Part shown: positions 36,211-44,928 of the stretch, in pieces
Numbering within the stretch: the stretch's first letter is position 1
Layout of the letters: every line of letters begins with the position of its first letter
NCBI GenBank assembly: GCA_964463165.1
Contig: CAYXBK010000022.1
Location: 1 to 64,000 of the forward strand
Direction: 5' to 3'
DNA: 64,000 bases
Origin: UBA7236 sp964463165
Lineage (GTDB): Bacteria > Bacteroidota > Bacteroidia > Chitinophagales > BACL12
Program-made: the position numbers and the translations under genes
Notes under the pieces: generated by a model
Database searches by the model: none
Seen by the model: only the letters and a program-made list of their open reading frames with translations
Told to the model about the DNA's origin: nothing

Positions 36211-38109
36211 TCAATACGCCCTCACATCCTTCTTCTCAATAAAATTCATAAATGCTTTATTCGCCACTTTATTTCCGCCGGGAGTCGGATAGTCGCCTGT
36301 AAAATACCAGTCGCCGAGATTTTGCGGGCAGGCGAGATGTAAACTTTCAACCGATTGATAAATTACCTGCACTTCGGCGTTGATATGTTCCGCTTTTACA
36401 ATTTGCGCAACTTTATGTGAGATCTGATCATCGGTAAACTGATTGTATAATTTTTTTACTGCATTGTAAGATTTATCATTCGGCAGTTTATCAATTTCTT
36501 TGCATTCATTATAAACTTCTTCCACCAAATGTTCTTTATTATTTTCTTTTAATAATTCCATCATTGCACGGAAAGCGACAAAATCTCCCATTTTGCTCAT
36601 GTCAATTCCGTAACAATCCGGATAACGTATTTGCGGCGCAGAGGAAACAATTACAATTTTTTTCGGATGCAGGCGATCCAAAATTGCAATTATGCTGCGC
36701 TTTAATGTGGTGCCGCGAACAATACTGTCGTCGAGCAGAACAATTGTATCCTGATGATTTTTTACGAGGCCGTACGTTACGTCGTACACGTGGCTCACGA
36801 GATCGCCGCGGTCGTCGTCATTTGTTATAAATGTGCGGAGTTTCACATCTTTCAATGCAAGTTTTTCTACACGCGGCCGGAGATTTAAAATTTTATTTAA
36901 TTCACCGGAATTCAGGTCGCCGTTTAATTTGGCGATCTGTTCGATTTTATAATTATTGAGATATTCTTCAATTCCTTTTATCATTCCGTAAAAAGCTGTC
37001 TCAGCCGTATTCGGAATAAATGAAAATATCGTATTGTCGAAATCATAATTTACTTCTTTCAATACTTTATCCGTCAGAAATTTTCCGAGATTTTTTCTTT
37101 CCTGATAAATTTCCTTATCACTTCCCCTGCTGAAATAAATTCTTTCAAACGAACATGCTTTTCTTTCTGCCGGCCTTCTGCATAATGCTTCTTTCCAGAT
37201 TCCTTTTTTCTTGATGATTAATGCATGGCCGGGCGTTAATTCTTTTACATCTTCAAATGCAACATCAAAGGTTGTCATGATCGCAGGGCGTTCACTTGCT
37301 GCAACAACCACTTCATCATCTGCATAATAATATACCGGACGAATACCATTCGGATCACGCAATACAAATGCATCACCGTGCCCGAGCATGCCTGTCATTG
37401 CATATCCTCCTTCAAAATCTTTTGCAGCACGTGTAAGCACTCTTTGCACATCAAGATCACTTGCAATTAAATGGGAAAGTGTTTTATTGTCGTGATATTC
37501 TTTTTTCTCATCGAATAAATTCTGCACTTCATCATCAAGAAAATGCCCGATCTTTTCCATTACGGTTACCGTATCAACAAATTGCGTTGGTTGCTGACCG
37601 AGCTCAACCAATTGCTGGAATAATTCATCGTTGTTCACCATATTGAAATTTCCGGCAACAACTAAATTTCTTGTGGTCCAGTTGTTTTCACGCATAAACG
37701 GGTGGCAACTGTCTATATCATTTCTTCCGTATGTGCCGTATCGCAAATGGCCAAGTAAAACTTCACCGCAGAAAGGCATATTTTTTTTGAGCCAGTCGGT
37801 ATCATTAAATAATTCAGGATTATTTTTCTGGATCTTCCTTGATTTCTTAAAAATATCTTCAAAAATTTCTTTGATTGCATTTGGAGAAATGCTTCTTTTT
37901 CTGTCGATAAACCGATAACCCGGCGGAAGATCAATTTTTATTGTTGCAATTCCTGCTCCGTCCTGTCCGCGGTTATGTTCTTTCTCCATGAGGAGATAGA
38001 GTTTTTTCAGCCCGTAGAGGGGCGTCCCATATTTTTGATGGTAGTAAGATAAAGGTTTTAGAAGCCGGATGAGTGCTATGCCGCACTCATGTTTTATTTG
38101 ATCACTCAA
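36211..38109 (-). CDS. Amidophosphoribosyltransferase-like protein (PurF family), TTG start
   Basis: A 632-residue PurF-type enzyme: class II glutamine amidotransferase domain (nucleophile Cys9 in IKHECGIALIRLL after a short propeptide, then HNRGQDGAG) and a C-terminal phosphoribosyltransferase domain with the PRPP loop VLLDDSIVRGTTL. It is longer than the 500-residue PurF of E. coli. The start was set at TTG 38109 because AGGAG lies 6 bases upstream and a promoter box sits at 38137-38144, downstream of the alternative ATG at 38193. The box's G is next to the ATG at 38136, so the mRNA probably starts too late to use either. The product begins M-S-D-Q-I-K-H-E-C. Confidence 0.9.
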   Translation of the reverse strand: MSDQIKHECGIALIRLLKPLSYYHQKYGTPLYGLKKLYLLMEKEHNRGQDGAGIATIKIDLPPGYRFIDRKRSISPNAIKEIFEDIFKKSRKIQKNNPELFNDTDWLKKNMPFCGEVLLGHLRYGTYGRNDIDSCHPFMRENNWTTRNLVVAGNFNMVNNDELFQQLVELGQQPTQFVDTVTVMEKIGHFLDDEVQNLFDEKKEYHDNKTLSHLIASDLDVQRVLTRAAKDFEGGYAMTGMLGHGDAFVLRDPNGIRPVYYYADDEVVVAASERPAIMTTFDVAFEDVKELTPGHALIIKKKGIWKEALCRRPAERKACSFERIYFSRGSDKEIYQERKNLGKFLTDKVLKEVNYDFDNTIFSFIPNTAETAFYGMIKGIEEYLNNYKIEQIAKLNGDLNSGELNKILNLRPRVEKLALKDVKLRTFITNDDDRGDLVSHVYDVTYGLVKNHQDTIVLLDDSIVRGTTLKRSIIAILDRLHPKKIVIVSSAPQIRYPDCYGIDMSKMGDFVAFRAMMELLKENNKEHLVEEVYNECKEIDKLPNDKSYNAVKKLYNQFTDDQISHKVAQIVKAEHINAEVQVIYQSVESLHLACPQNLGDWYFTGDYPTPGGNKVANKAFMNFIEKKDVRAY

Positions 38110-38120
38110 GCAATTCTCCT
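38107..38120 (-). promoter_or_regulatory. Shine-Dalgarno site deciding the purF-family TTG start
   Basis: AGGAG at 38120-38116, six bases before TTG 38109. Canonical sites like this are rare in the window, so it is informative for the start. Confidence 0.75.
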
Positions 38121-38136
38121 GTCTTGAAATTCGCAT

Positions 38137-38144
38137 CAAAATTA
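38137..38144 (-). promoter_or_regulatory. Promoter -7 box (TAATTTTG) of the purF-type gene
   Basis: A perfect TAnnTTTG match 27 bases before the TTG start. It lies downstream of the ATG at 38193 and directly abuts the one at 38136, which excludes the first and makes the second very unlikely for this transcript. Confidence 0.55.
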
Positions 38145-38231
38145 GCGAATCAAAATGAGAACCACCTGAAACCTGAAATGATTCCATTACCATGAAATTG
38201 CAGACCGGTTAAGTTTCTATCGGTATTCTTT

Positions 38232-38239
38232 TATATTTG
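38232..38239 (+). promoter_or_regulatory. Promoter -7 box (TATATTTG) of the DUF4190-DUF2752 pair
   Basis: A perfect TAnnTTTG match 28 bases before the ATG at 38268. Confidence 0.5.
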
Positions 38240-38267
38240 TAAGAACAGAAAACTCAAAACTCTACTT

Positions 38268-38624
38268 ATGGAAAATCAAAACCTCGACTCTCAATTCAAC
38301 CAAAACCAACCGGTTCCGCATGCAACGGCAGTTTTAGTACTGGGAATCATCTCGATTGTGGGATGTTTTTGCTACGGGATTGTGGGTCTGGTATGCGGCA
38401 TCATTGCACTTGTACTTGCATCGAAAGCAAGAGCAGCATATAACCAAAATCCCGGCATGTATTTGCATTCAAGCTATTCAAATATGAAAGCCGGAAGAGT
38501 TTGTGCAATTATCGGTACCAGTTTATCTGCTTTATATATGGCGGTGATGATAATTTACCTTGCATTCTTTGGTACATTTATCATGAATAACTGGCAGGAA
38601 ATAATGAACCAGGCCGGAAATTAA
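38268..38624 (+). CDS. DUF4190 domain membrane protein
   Basis: A 118-residue protein with an N-terminal Asn/Gln-rich segment and two membrane segments (about 22-52 and 73-103) joined by a loop containing YNQNPGMYLHSSYSNMKAGRV. The pattern VLGIISIVGCFCYGIVGLVCGIIALVLASKA is the DUF4190/CCC motif type. The function is unknown. It lies 5 bases from the DUF2752 gene and shares the promoter at 38232-38239. Confidence 0.8.
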   Translation: MENQNLDSQFNQNQPVPHATAVLVLGIISIVGCFCYGIVGLVCGIIALVLASKARAAYNQNPGMYLHSSYSNMKAGRVCAIIGTSLSALYMAVMIIYLAFFGTFIMNNWQEIMNQAGN

Positions 38625-38629
38625 TTGCG

Positions 38630-38929
38630 ATGTTCATTCATTGGCTTGAACAACATTTGTTGCCTTGCCCGGTAAAATCGATATTCGGAATTGAATGTCC
38701 GGGTTGCGGTATGCAGCGGTCATTTATTGCATTAATGCATGGAAATCTTACTGATAGTTTTTTGCTTTATCCTGCATTAATTCCAATATTGCTCATGATG
38801 GGATTATTGATAACACATCTGTTTTTCAAATTCAATAATGGAGGCGTCTGGCTGAAAAATATTTTTATTCTGAATGCCATTCTGATTTTCGGAAGTTATT
38901 TCGGCAGACTGCTGATAAGTACTATTTAA
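38630..38929 (+). CDS. DUF2752 membrane protein
   Basis: A 99-residue protein with the DUF2752 signature: an N-terminal CPxxxxFGIECPGCGMQRSF motif with conserved Cys pairs, then two membrane helices (about 42-62 and 75-95). The function is unknown. The Cys-rich motif is on the membrane-proximal N-terminal face. It often appears beside small CCC/TM2-type proteins, as here. Confidence 0.85.
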   Translation: MFIHWLEQHLLPCPVKSIFGIECPGCGMQRSFIALMHGNLTDSFLLYPALIPILLMMGLLITHLFFKFNNGGVWLKNIFILNAILIFGSYFGRLLISTI

Positions 38930-38961
38930 AAAAAATCCCGGCAGGTTGCCGGGATTTTTTT
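38929..38961. terminator. Bidirectional intrinsic terminator
   Basis: A 15-bp stem (aaaaaaa + tcccggca / tgccggga + ttttttt) with a 3-base loop. It overlaps the DUF2752 stop and serves both that gene and the convergent moxR. Confidence 0.92.
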
Positions 38962-39925
38962 ATAATAATTGTTTTATGATTTCATCTACACCGATTCCGT
39001 CTGCTTCGGCTTTATAATTTCGCACAATGCGGTGACGCAGCACGGGTAAAGCAACTGCTTTTACATCTTCAATATCAGGAGAATACTTTCCGGAAATTGC
39101 CGCATGGCATTTTGCACCGAGCACTAAATATTGCGATGCACGTGGTCCTGCACCCCAGCTTAAATATTGATTTGCATAGTCGTGGGCATTTTTTGTTTGC
39201 GGACGTGTTTTGGTTGCAAGTGTAACTGCATAATTCAAAACATTATCAGCGATCGGAATTCTGCGTATTAAATGCTGATAGAAAATTATTTCATCTGCTC
39301 CGATGATTTTATGTAATTCTGTTTTTGTATCTGTGGTTGTAGATTTTACCACATTAATCTCTTCATCAAAACTCGGATAATCGAGAATGATATTGAACAT
39401 AAACCGGTCGAGCTGCGCTTCGGGCAGCGGATATGTTCCTTCCTGTTCGATCGGGTTTTGTGTTGCAAGTACAAAAAATGGTAAATCCAGTTTATGCAGC
39501 TGCCCGCCGATTGTAACATTTTTTTCCTGCATTGCCTCGAGTAAGGCAGCTTGTGTTTTTGGCGGTGTCCGGTTTATCTCATCTGCAAGAATAATATTTG
39601 CGAATACGGGTCCTTTAATAAATTTGAAATTTCTGTTTTCATCGAGAATTTCCGTACCTGTAATATCACTCGGCATCAGATCGGGTGTAAACTGAATGCG
39701 TTTAAACGACAGATGCAGTACATCTGCAATTGTTTTTATCAGCAATGTTTTTGCAAGTCCCGGCACACCAACCAGCAAACTATGGCCATCACCAAAAACA
39801 CTCAGCAAAACGTATTTCACCACTTCATCCTGACCGACAATTATTTTGCCGATCTCATTCTTCAATAATTTATAATCGGCTGCCAGGGCATCGATCGCTT
39901 CAACATCGTTTTTAAATTCTTTCAT
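38960..39925 (-). CDS. MoxR family AAA+ ATPase (second copy)
   Basis: A 321-residue MoxR ATPase with Walker A GVPGLAKT (53-60), Walker B IILADE, FVLATQNPIEQEGTYPLPEAQ and a C-terminal GAGPRASQYL. It is clearly homologous to the bat-operon MoxR but not closely linked to vWA or DUF58 genes. It sits between DUF2752 and a PPIase gene on the same strand. Of the two moxR genes, this one lies close to the periplasmic chaperone cluster. Confidence 0.92.
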   Translation of the reverse strand: MKEFKNDVEAIDALAADYKLLKNEIGKIIVGQDEVVKYVLLSVFGDGHSLLVGVPGLAKTLLIKTIADVLHLSFKRIQFTPDLMPSDITGTEILDENRNFKFIKGPVFANIILADEINRTPPKTQAALLEAMQEKNVTIGGQLHKLDLPFFVLATQNPIEQEGTYPLPEAQLDRFMFNIILDYPSFDEEINVVKSTTTDTKTELHKIIGADEIIFYQHLIRRIPIADNVLNYAVTLATKTRPQTKNAHDYANQYLSWGAGPRASQYLVLGAKCHAAISGKYSPDIEDVKAVALPVLRHRIVRNYKAEADGIGVDEIIKQLL

Positions 39926-39995
39926 GCTCTTAAATTGAGGATAAAAATCAGGTTGTCGGGAAATTATTTATTTTTTTAACAAAATCTAACAGAAC

Positions 39996-41333
39996 TTAAT
40001 TATTGGCTGTTTCAATCAGTGTATTGATATTTTCACAATCACTGTATGTCGGGTCGATCTTCAGATATACCTTTTTTATTTTTTCATCCACCCATTTACT
40101 TAATAATTCGCTTTGTTTTTTATTTAATGCAAATTGCTGCAGGCGTGCATAATCATCTTTAAGATTTAATACATGGGGTGTGGATTGTGATTTTAATAAG
40201 ACAATGCGCACTGCTTTTTTGCCATCAGCAGTTGTATAAGGCAATACCTGCGAAATTTCGCCGGGGTTTAAATTTTCAATAGCATAATAATCATCCGGTG
40301 ATAATTCGGAAACTTCAAAACTCACGTCACCGGTTTGCGCATTCACGATATCACCGCATGTTTTACTTGTGCCTGCATCATCCGAATATTTTGCAGCTGC
40401 GTTGCAGAAACTGATTTTACCGGACATGATTTCTGCACGGATACTGTCGAGCGATTTATTTGCAATCACCATATTGGTATTTGTAACCGGCGGCACAATA
40501 AGGATATGCCTGAGACATGCTTTATCACCCTGCCTGCTTGTCATCTGAATAATATGATAACCGAATTCCGTTTCAGTCACCTCCGATGTTTCACCCGGCT
40601 TCAATTTAAATGCAGCTGCTGAAAAATCGGTAACGTATGTTTCGCGGGTGGTGCAACCAAGATCTCCGCAATTATCTTTTGAACCCGGGTCCTGCGAATA
40701 GATTCCGGCAAGCACACAAAAATCTTCACCGTTTAAAATCCTTGCACGCAGATCGTCGGCTTTTTTTCTTGCAATTTGTTTTTGTTCTGCATTCGCTTTC
40801 GGAACTACCACGATCTGTGATAATTCTACCTGTGCATTAATTAAAGGCAGTGAATCTTTCGGAATAGAATTAAAAAATTCTTTTACTTCTGCAGGTGAAA
40901 CATTTACGTCTCCGAAAATACTTGCCTGCATTTTTTGAATCATGAGGAGATTGTAAACGTCGTCGCGGAATTCTTCTTTGATTTCCTGAATTGATTTACC
41001 GTAAAATTCTTCCATTTTCTCTGCTGAGCCGAATAAAGATTGAAAATATCTGATCCTGTTATCGAGTGTTGCTTCCACTTCATCATCCGTTACCACCAGA
41101 CTATCTTTTGCAGCCTGGATGAGCATGATTTTTTGGGTGATCAGTTCCTGCAGGATCGAACAGCGATAATCAGCAGGGAGATCCCTGTTTTGTAATTCCT
41201 GTAAATAAAAAGTTTCAATTTCGGATTTCATGATGATTTTATCATCTACCTGCGCCACAATTTTATCTACCAGCTGTGCATCCGCTTTGAACACTGAAAG
41301 TATGATTGCAAGAATTGTAAGAATTTTTTTCAT
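39996..41333 (-). CDS. Periplasmic SurA-like chaperone/PPIase with two parvulin domains
   Basis: A 445-residue exported protein: signal peptide (1-19, KADAQ), SurA-N-like chaperone domain (about 20-140: VDKIVAQVDDKIIMKSEIE), two PpiC rotamase domains (about 160-265 and 272-375, each with the FGYHIIQM or similar ending). It is expected to aid outer-membrane protein folding. It overlaps the upstream PPIase-like lipoprotein by four bases. Confidence 0.9.
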   Translation of the reverse strand: MKKILTILAIILSVFKADAQLVDKIVAQVDDKIIMKSEIETFYLQELQNRDLPADYRCSILQELITQKIMLIQAAKDSLVVTDDEVEATLDNRIRYFQSLFGSAEKMEEFYGKSIQEIKEEFRDDVYNLLMIQKMQASIFGDVNVSPAEVKEFFNSIPKDSLPLINAQVELSQIVVVPKANAEQKQIARKKADDLRARILNGEDFCVLAGIYSQDPGSKDNCGDLGCTTRETYVTDFSAAAFKLKPGETSEVTETEFGYHIIQMTSRQGDKACLRHILIVPPVTNTNMVIANKSLDSIRAEIMSGKISFCNAAAKYSDDAGTSKTCGDIVNAQTGDVSFEVSELSPDDYYAIENLNPGEISQVLPYTTADGKKAVRIVLLKSQSTPHVLNLKDDYARLQQFALNKKQSELLSKWVDEKIKKVYLKIDPTYSDCENINTLIETANN

Positions 41334-42190
41334 TCTGTTGGTTTAATGATTTCTGCGTTATTGTGTTTTAACCCTTCCGTATAAATCTGCTGGTAAATAT
41401 TTTTTACCATTTCACTTTTTCTTTTATGGATGATAATATCTTTCACCTGTTCCTGATAAAATTCAAATGGCCCAATCTCACCCGCCTTATAAAATTCATC
41501 AACTTTTACAAGATACCTGCTTTCTTCGTCCGACCATTCCACCACACCCTTTGTTCTGAATTTTCCGCCGGCGTACAAATCATACGGAAGTAAATTAAAT
41601 AAATCATCTTCACTTAACCACCTCCCCGAATTAATGGAAAAGCCGGTGCAATTTCCCGAGCAATAACGCTCAATAGCAGACTGATATTTTTCAACGCCCT
41701 TTGCATACCAGTATTTAATTGAATCTGCCGATTTTACATTTTCAGGGACGATTGCGTATGAAAGTTTATAGATATCGCTTTTGAGAATAAAATCCTGCTG
41801 GTGCGCATCAAAATATTTCCGGATCGAATCAAATGCAACAACGGTATCGAGGTTTTGCCTGAGCCATTGACGCTCGTATGCTGATATAATAAGCGCCTCT
41901 TTCGAATCCTGCACCTGTTTGTTGATCTCATCCAGATGTCCCTGCACATTGTCTTCCGCAACTTTTAAAATCAGATTTCTGCGCAGCCAGTTATCTATAA
42001 AATCATCCACAATTTCCGCACTGTCTTCCGGTGAAATTCCCTCGTGCAGGAGGCCCTCTATATCCGAAACATAGAGGTATTTATCATACACTCTTGCCAG
42101 CGGTTCCTCGTTTTTATCAGGTTTATTTCTTTTACAGGCGGGAACCGCAAGGCATATTGCAAGTGCGATGAATATAAGTTTGACAGACAA
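41330..42190 (-). CDS. PPIase-related lipoprotein without a rotamase domain
   Basis: A 286-residue lipoprotein: signal peptide with lipobox ending at Cys19 (VPAC), then a SurA-N-like helical region (about 30-130: YDKYLYVSDIEGLLHEGIS, DDFIDNWLRRNLILK). No recognisable FGYH-type parvulin core was seen. Its place between two PPIases and the 4-base overlap with the downstream gene point to a chaperone partner. The function is inferred from context and the SurA-like N-domain. Confidence 0.7.
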   Translation of the reverse strand: MSVKLIFIALAICLAVPACKRNKPDKNEEPLARVYDKYLYVSDIEGLLHEGISPEDSAEIVDDFIDNWLRRNLILKVAEDNVQGHLDEINKQVQDSKEALIISAYERQWLRQNLDTVVAFDSIRKYFDAHQQDFILKSDIYKLSYAIVPENVKSADSIKYWYAKGVEKYQSAIERYCSGNCTGFSINSGRWLSEDDLFNLLPYDLYAGGKFRTKGVVEWSDEESRYLVKVDEFYKAGEIGPFEFYQEQVKDIIIHKRKSEMVKNIYQQIYTEGLKHNNAEIIKPTE

Positions 42191-42191
42191 T

Positions 42192-44150
42192 TTATCTTAT
42201 CATTGAATTAAATACGGCGTCGTTTACAGATACAGGATATTTCTTGTGTAATTCCACGATCCATTGTTTTTCAAGATAATCCTGGTAATTTGAAATAACA
42301 TATCCTCTTGCTTCTTTCAATGTTTTTGGCGCAGGCGGAACTACCTTGTTGATCTTTACAAAGGTGACAGATCCGTCGGCATTTAAAATATCTTCACCCA
42401 TTCCAACTTTTTTATTCAATTTATCTACATTGGAATTCTGTCCCTGTAAAAATAAATTGGAAGTAATTGTAACAACCGCAACCGAATCGGAATTGTATTT
42501 CGACATGATGTCTTTATCTGCAGTATTTTTTTCCGCAAGCTTTTTCACATCTTTTAAAATAGCTGGATCAGAAACGGTATACACGGAAGCATCAACCCTT
42601 TCGTCCCACATATATTCTGTTTTATGTGCGTCATAATATTTTTCCAATCCGACAGTATCCTTTGCAGCCATGCTCCAGACTTTTTGTTCGAGCAATGCGA
42701 ACAACGGAATACCGTCTCTGTATTCCTGCATTAATCTTCTGAAATCAATATTTCTTGCTGCAAGATCATATTCAATTAAAGTTTGTTCAAGTGCCTGCGT
42801 ATAGATTTTATCGAATTTTTGCTTCATGTCTTTTTCACGGGAGCTGCGCTGATTTAATTCGATATAAGAGGCGAGATCGTTTTGTGTGAAATTCACTTTA
42901 TCGATGCTGAAAACAACTTTATTTAAACCGGCAGCTTTCGACATTGTCCAGTTGTTTTTTACAAAAGATGAATCGAGTGTTGCAAAGAATTCATTTTTCG
43001 CATCAGCATTTTCATTGAATTTATATGTTTTCTTCACACGGTTTACAAAATCGTTGCGCAAGGTTTTGTATTCTGGCGAGCGTTCAACTTTTCCCTTTAA
43101 TTCATCTTTCATTTCATCGTAAGTGCCGATTGGTTTTTTCTCCATCAGGCGGATGATATGCCAGCCGTATGCAGTTTGCACGGGCGCTGAATAATCTCCG
43201 GGATTTTTCAATGCAAATGCAGCTTCCTGGAATGGCATTACCATTTTGCCTGTGCCGAACGGTTCGAGTTTACCGCCGTTATTTGCACTTCCTTTATCAT
43301 CGGAATACTGAGCGGCGAGTTCTTCAAAATCAGCACCTTTTTTTACAAGGGCATAAATGCTGTCTGCTTTTAATTTTGCTTTTGCGATATCGGCAGCAGT
43401 TGCATTTTTTGGTGTTTTCACTAAAATATGTTCAACGGTAATCTGACCTTGAGCCGGACGTTCCTGCGTCACTTTTATAAAATGATATCCGAATTTTGTT
43501 TTAAATACCTGAGAAACATTTCCAACAGAGGTGCTGTACACCATATTTTCAAAATCGGCATCCGGAATTTGATTTGCGGTGATCCAGCCAACAAGGCCCG
43601 GATCTTTTTTATTGCTTGTATCCGTTGAAACCTCTGCGGCAACTTTTCCGAAATCTTCACCTTTCATAACCCGGTCGCGGGCCATATTTAATTTTTGCAT
43701 GGTAGCAGCCGAATCTTTGGCCGCATCTGCTTTGATCATTACATGATAGACAAGCCTTTCTTTTTGAAGACGGTCGTACAGTTTTTTTGCAGCCGGATCC
43801 AGCACTTCTTTATCGAAATTGGATTTGATCAGCTGATCGCCGTATTTCTGTAATTCTTCACGCACTTTTTCTGTCGTGTCGATCTTCAGCGTTCTGGCTT
43901 CGGCAACTTTGAGTTTAAAATTAATGTAGAGGTCAAGGTATTCCTGAAGGCTTTCTTTCGAAAAATCGGTTTCTTTTCCGGGGTTGTTCTTTTTGTAAAC
44001 ATAAAGGAATTCTTCCTTGGAAACCGGCTGGCCGTTCACGGTGAATAAGGTTTCGTCTCCACCTTTAACATTGCCGTTTTGCGCATGCATGGAGGTAAAT
44101 GATACAATGCTGATAAGCAACAGGAGTGATTTGAAAATATTCATTTTCAT
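42192..44150 (-). CDS. Periplasmic PpiD/SurA-like PPIase with two parvulin domains
   Basis: A 652-residue exported protein: signal peptide (1-24, SMHAQ), an N-terminal SurA-N region (about 36-110, LFTVNGQPVSKEEFLYVYKKN), two PpiC domains (about 125-225 and 240-335, with FGYHFIKV and YGWHIIRL), and a large C-terminal helical region of unknown function. It is the first of three clustered chaperone genes. It has its own strong promoter at 44197-44226. The next gene starts one base after its stop. Confidence 0.9.
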   Translation of the reverse strand: MKMNIFKSLLLLISIVSFTSMHAQNGNVKGGDETLFTVNGQPVSKEEFLYVYKKNNPGKETDFSKESLQEYLDLYINFKLKVAEARTLKIDTTEKVREELQKYGDQLIKSNFDKEVLDPAAKKLYDRLQKERLVYHVMIKADAAKDSAATMQKLNMARDRVMKGEDFGKVAAEVSTDTSNKKDPGLVGWITANQIPDADFENMVYSTSVGNVSQVFKTKFGYHFIKVTQERPAQGQITVEHILVKTPKNATAADIAKAKLKADSIYALVKKGADFEELAAQYSDDKGSANNGGKLEPFGTGKMVMPFQEAAFALKNPGDYSAPVQTAYGWHIIRLMEKKPIGTYDEMKDELKGKVERSPEYKTLRNDFVNRVKKTYKFNENADAKNEFFATLDSSFVKNNWTMSKAAGLNKVVFSIDKVNFTQNDLASYIELNQRSSREKDMKQKFDKIYTQALEQTLIEYDLAARNIDFRRLMQEYRDGIPLFALLEQKVWSMAAKDTVGLEKYYDAHKTEYMWDERVDASVYTVSDPAILKDVKKLAEKNTADKDIMSKYNSDSVAVVTITSNLFLQGQNSNVDKLNKKVGMGEDILNADGSVTFVKINKVVPPAPKTLKEARGYVISNYQDYLEKQWIVELHKKYPVSVNDAVFNSMIR

Positions 44151-44196
44151 ATGTAACTGGTTATTTTGAAGAGTTTCTATAAGATAAAAAGGACTG

Positions 44197-44226
44197 CAAA
44201 GCTAATTATTATTGGATTTTGAACAA
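44197..44226 (-). promoter_or_regulatory. Promoter of the PPIase cluster
   Basis: On the minus strand, TTG at 44226-44224, a 19-base spacer and TAGCTTTG at 44204-44197, a perfect TAnnTTTG match. It gives a leader of about 40 bases. Confidence 0.75.
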
Positions 44227-44364
44227 GGTTGAACCCATACCCGAACAAATTTGACCTGCTCATCACGAGATCATTTTGTTTCAGACGGGCACTTTTGCAG
44301 CAAATATCATGCTTCGGATATTTAGAATATGGCTACCTTTATTCCTCTTAACAAAAATTATAAA

Positions 44365-44871
44365 ATGACAATAGCAGCAAACAAAGTAGTGACCCTTACC
44401 TATGAATTACGTGAAAACGATAAGAATGGCGCTGTGATCGAAGTAGTAAATGAAGCGCAGCCCTTTGTATTTCTGTTCGGAGCCGGTGGTCTGCTCCCCG
44501 AATTTGAAACAAATCTTTCAGGAAAAGAGGCCGGAAATACATTTGAATTCGGCATACTTGCAGCAAATGCATATGGTGAATTTGACGACCAGGCAATGGA
44601 AAATGTGCCGAAAGAAATTTTTATGATCGACGGAAAACTTGCAGAAGACCTGCTAGAAATAGACAGAGTGATCAATTTACGCAACGCCGATGGACATCTT
44701 ATACGGGCACGTGTGGTAGAGGTGGGTGAAGCCGAAGTGTTGCTGGACTTTAATCACCCTCTTGCCGGTGTGAACCTGTTTTTTACCGGATCTATCGTTG
44801 ATGTAAGAGATGCATCTGCCGAAGAGATTGCGCACGGACATGTGCATGGCGAAGGCGGGCATCATCATTGA
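44365..44871 (+). CDS. SlyD-type FKBP peptidyl-prolyl isomerase
   Basis: A 168-residue cytosolic folding helper/metallochaperone. The FKBP fold shows VVTLTYELR.., FLFGAGGLLPEFETNLSGKEAG (flap start) and the AYGEFDDQAMENVPKEIF insert. The C-terminus is His-rich (HGHVHGEGGHHH), as in SlyD nickel binding. The ATG at 44365 aligns with the family N-terminus; an ATG at 44329 would add 12 residues (M-A-T-F...). It lies divergent to the PPIase cluster. Confidence 0.87.
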   Translation: MTIAANKVVTLTYELRENDKNGAVIEVVNEAQPFVFLFGAGGLLPEFETNLSGKEAGNTFEFGILAANAYGEFDDQAMENVPKEIFMIDGKLAEDLLEIDRVINLRNADGHLIRARVVEVGEAEVLLDFNHPLAGVNLFFTGSIVDVRDASAEEIAHGHVHGEGGHHH

Positions 44872-44928
44872 AATTGACTGCTGCCGGTCGAGTTTGAATG
44901 AAACGATAAATAGAATTTGTTCAATGGA

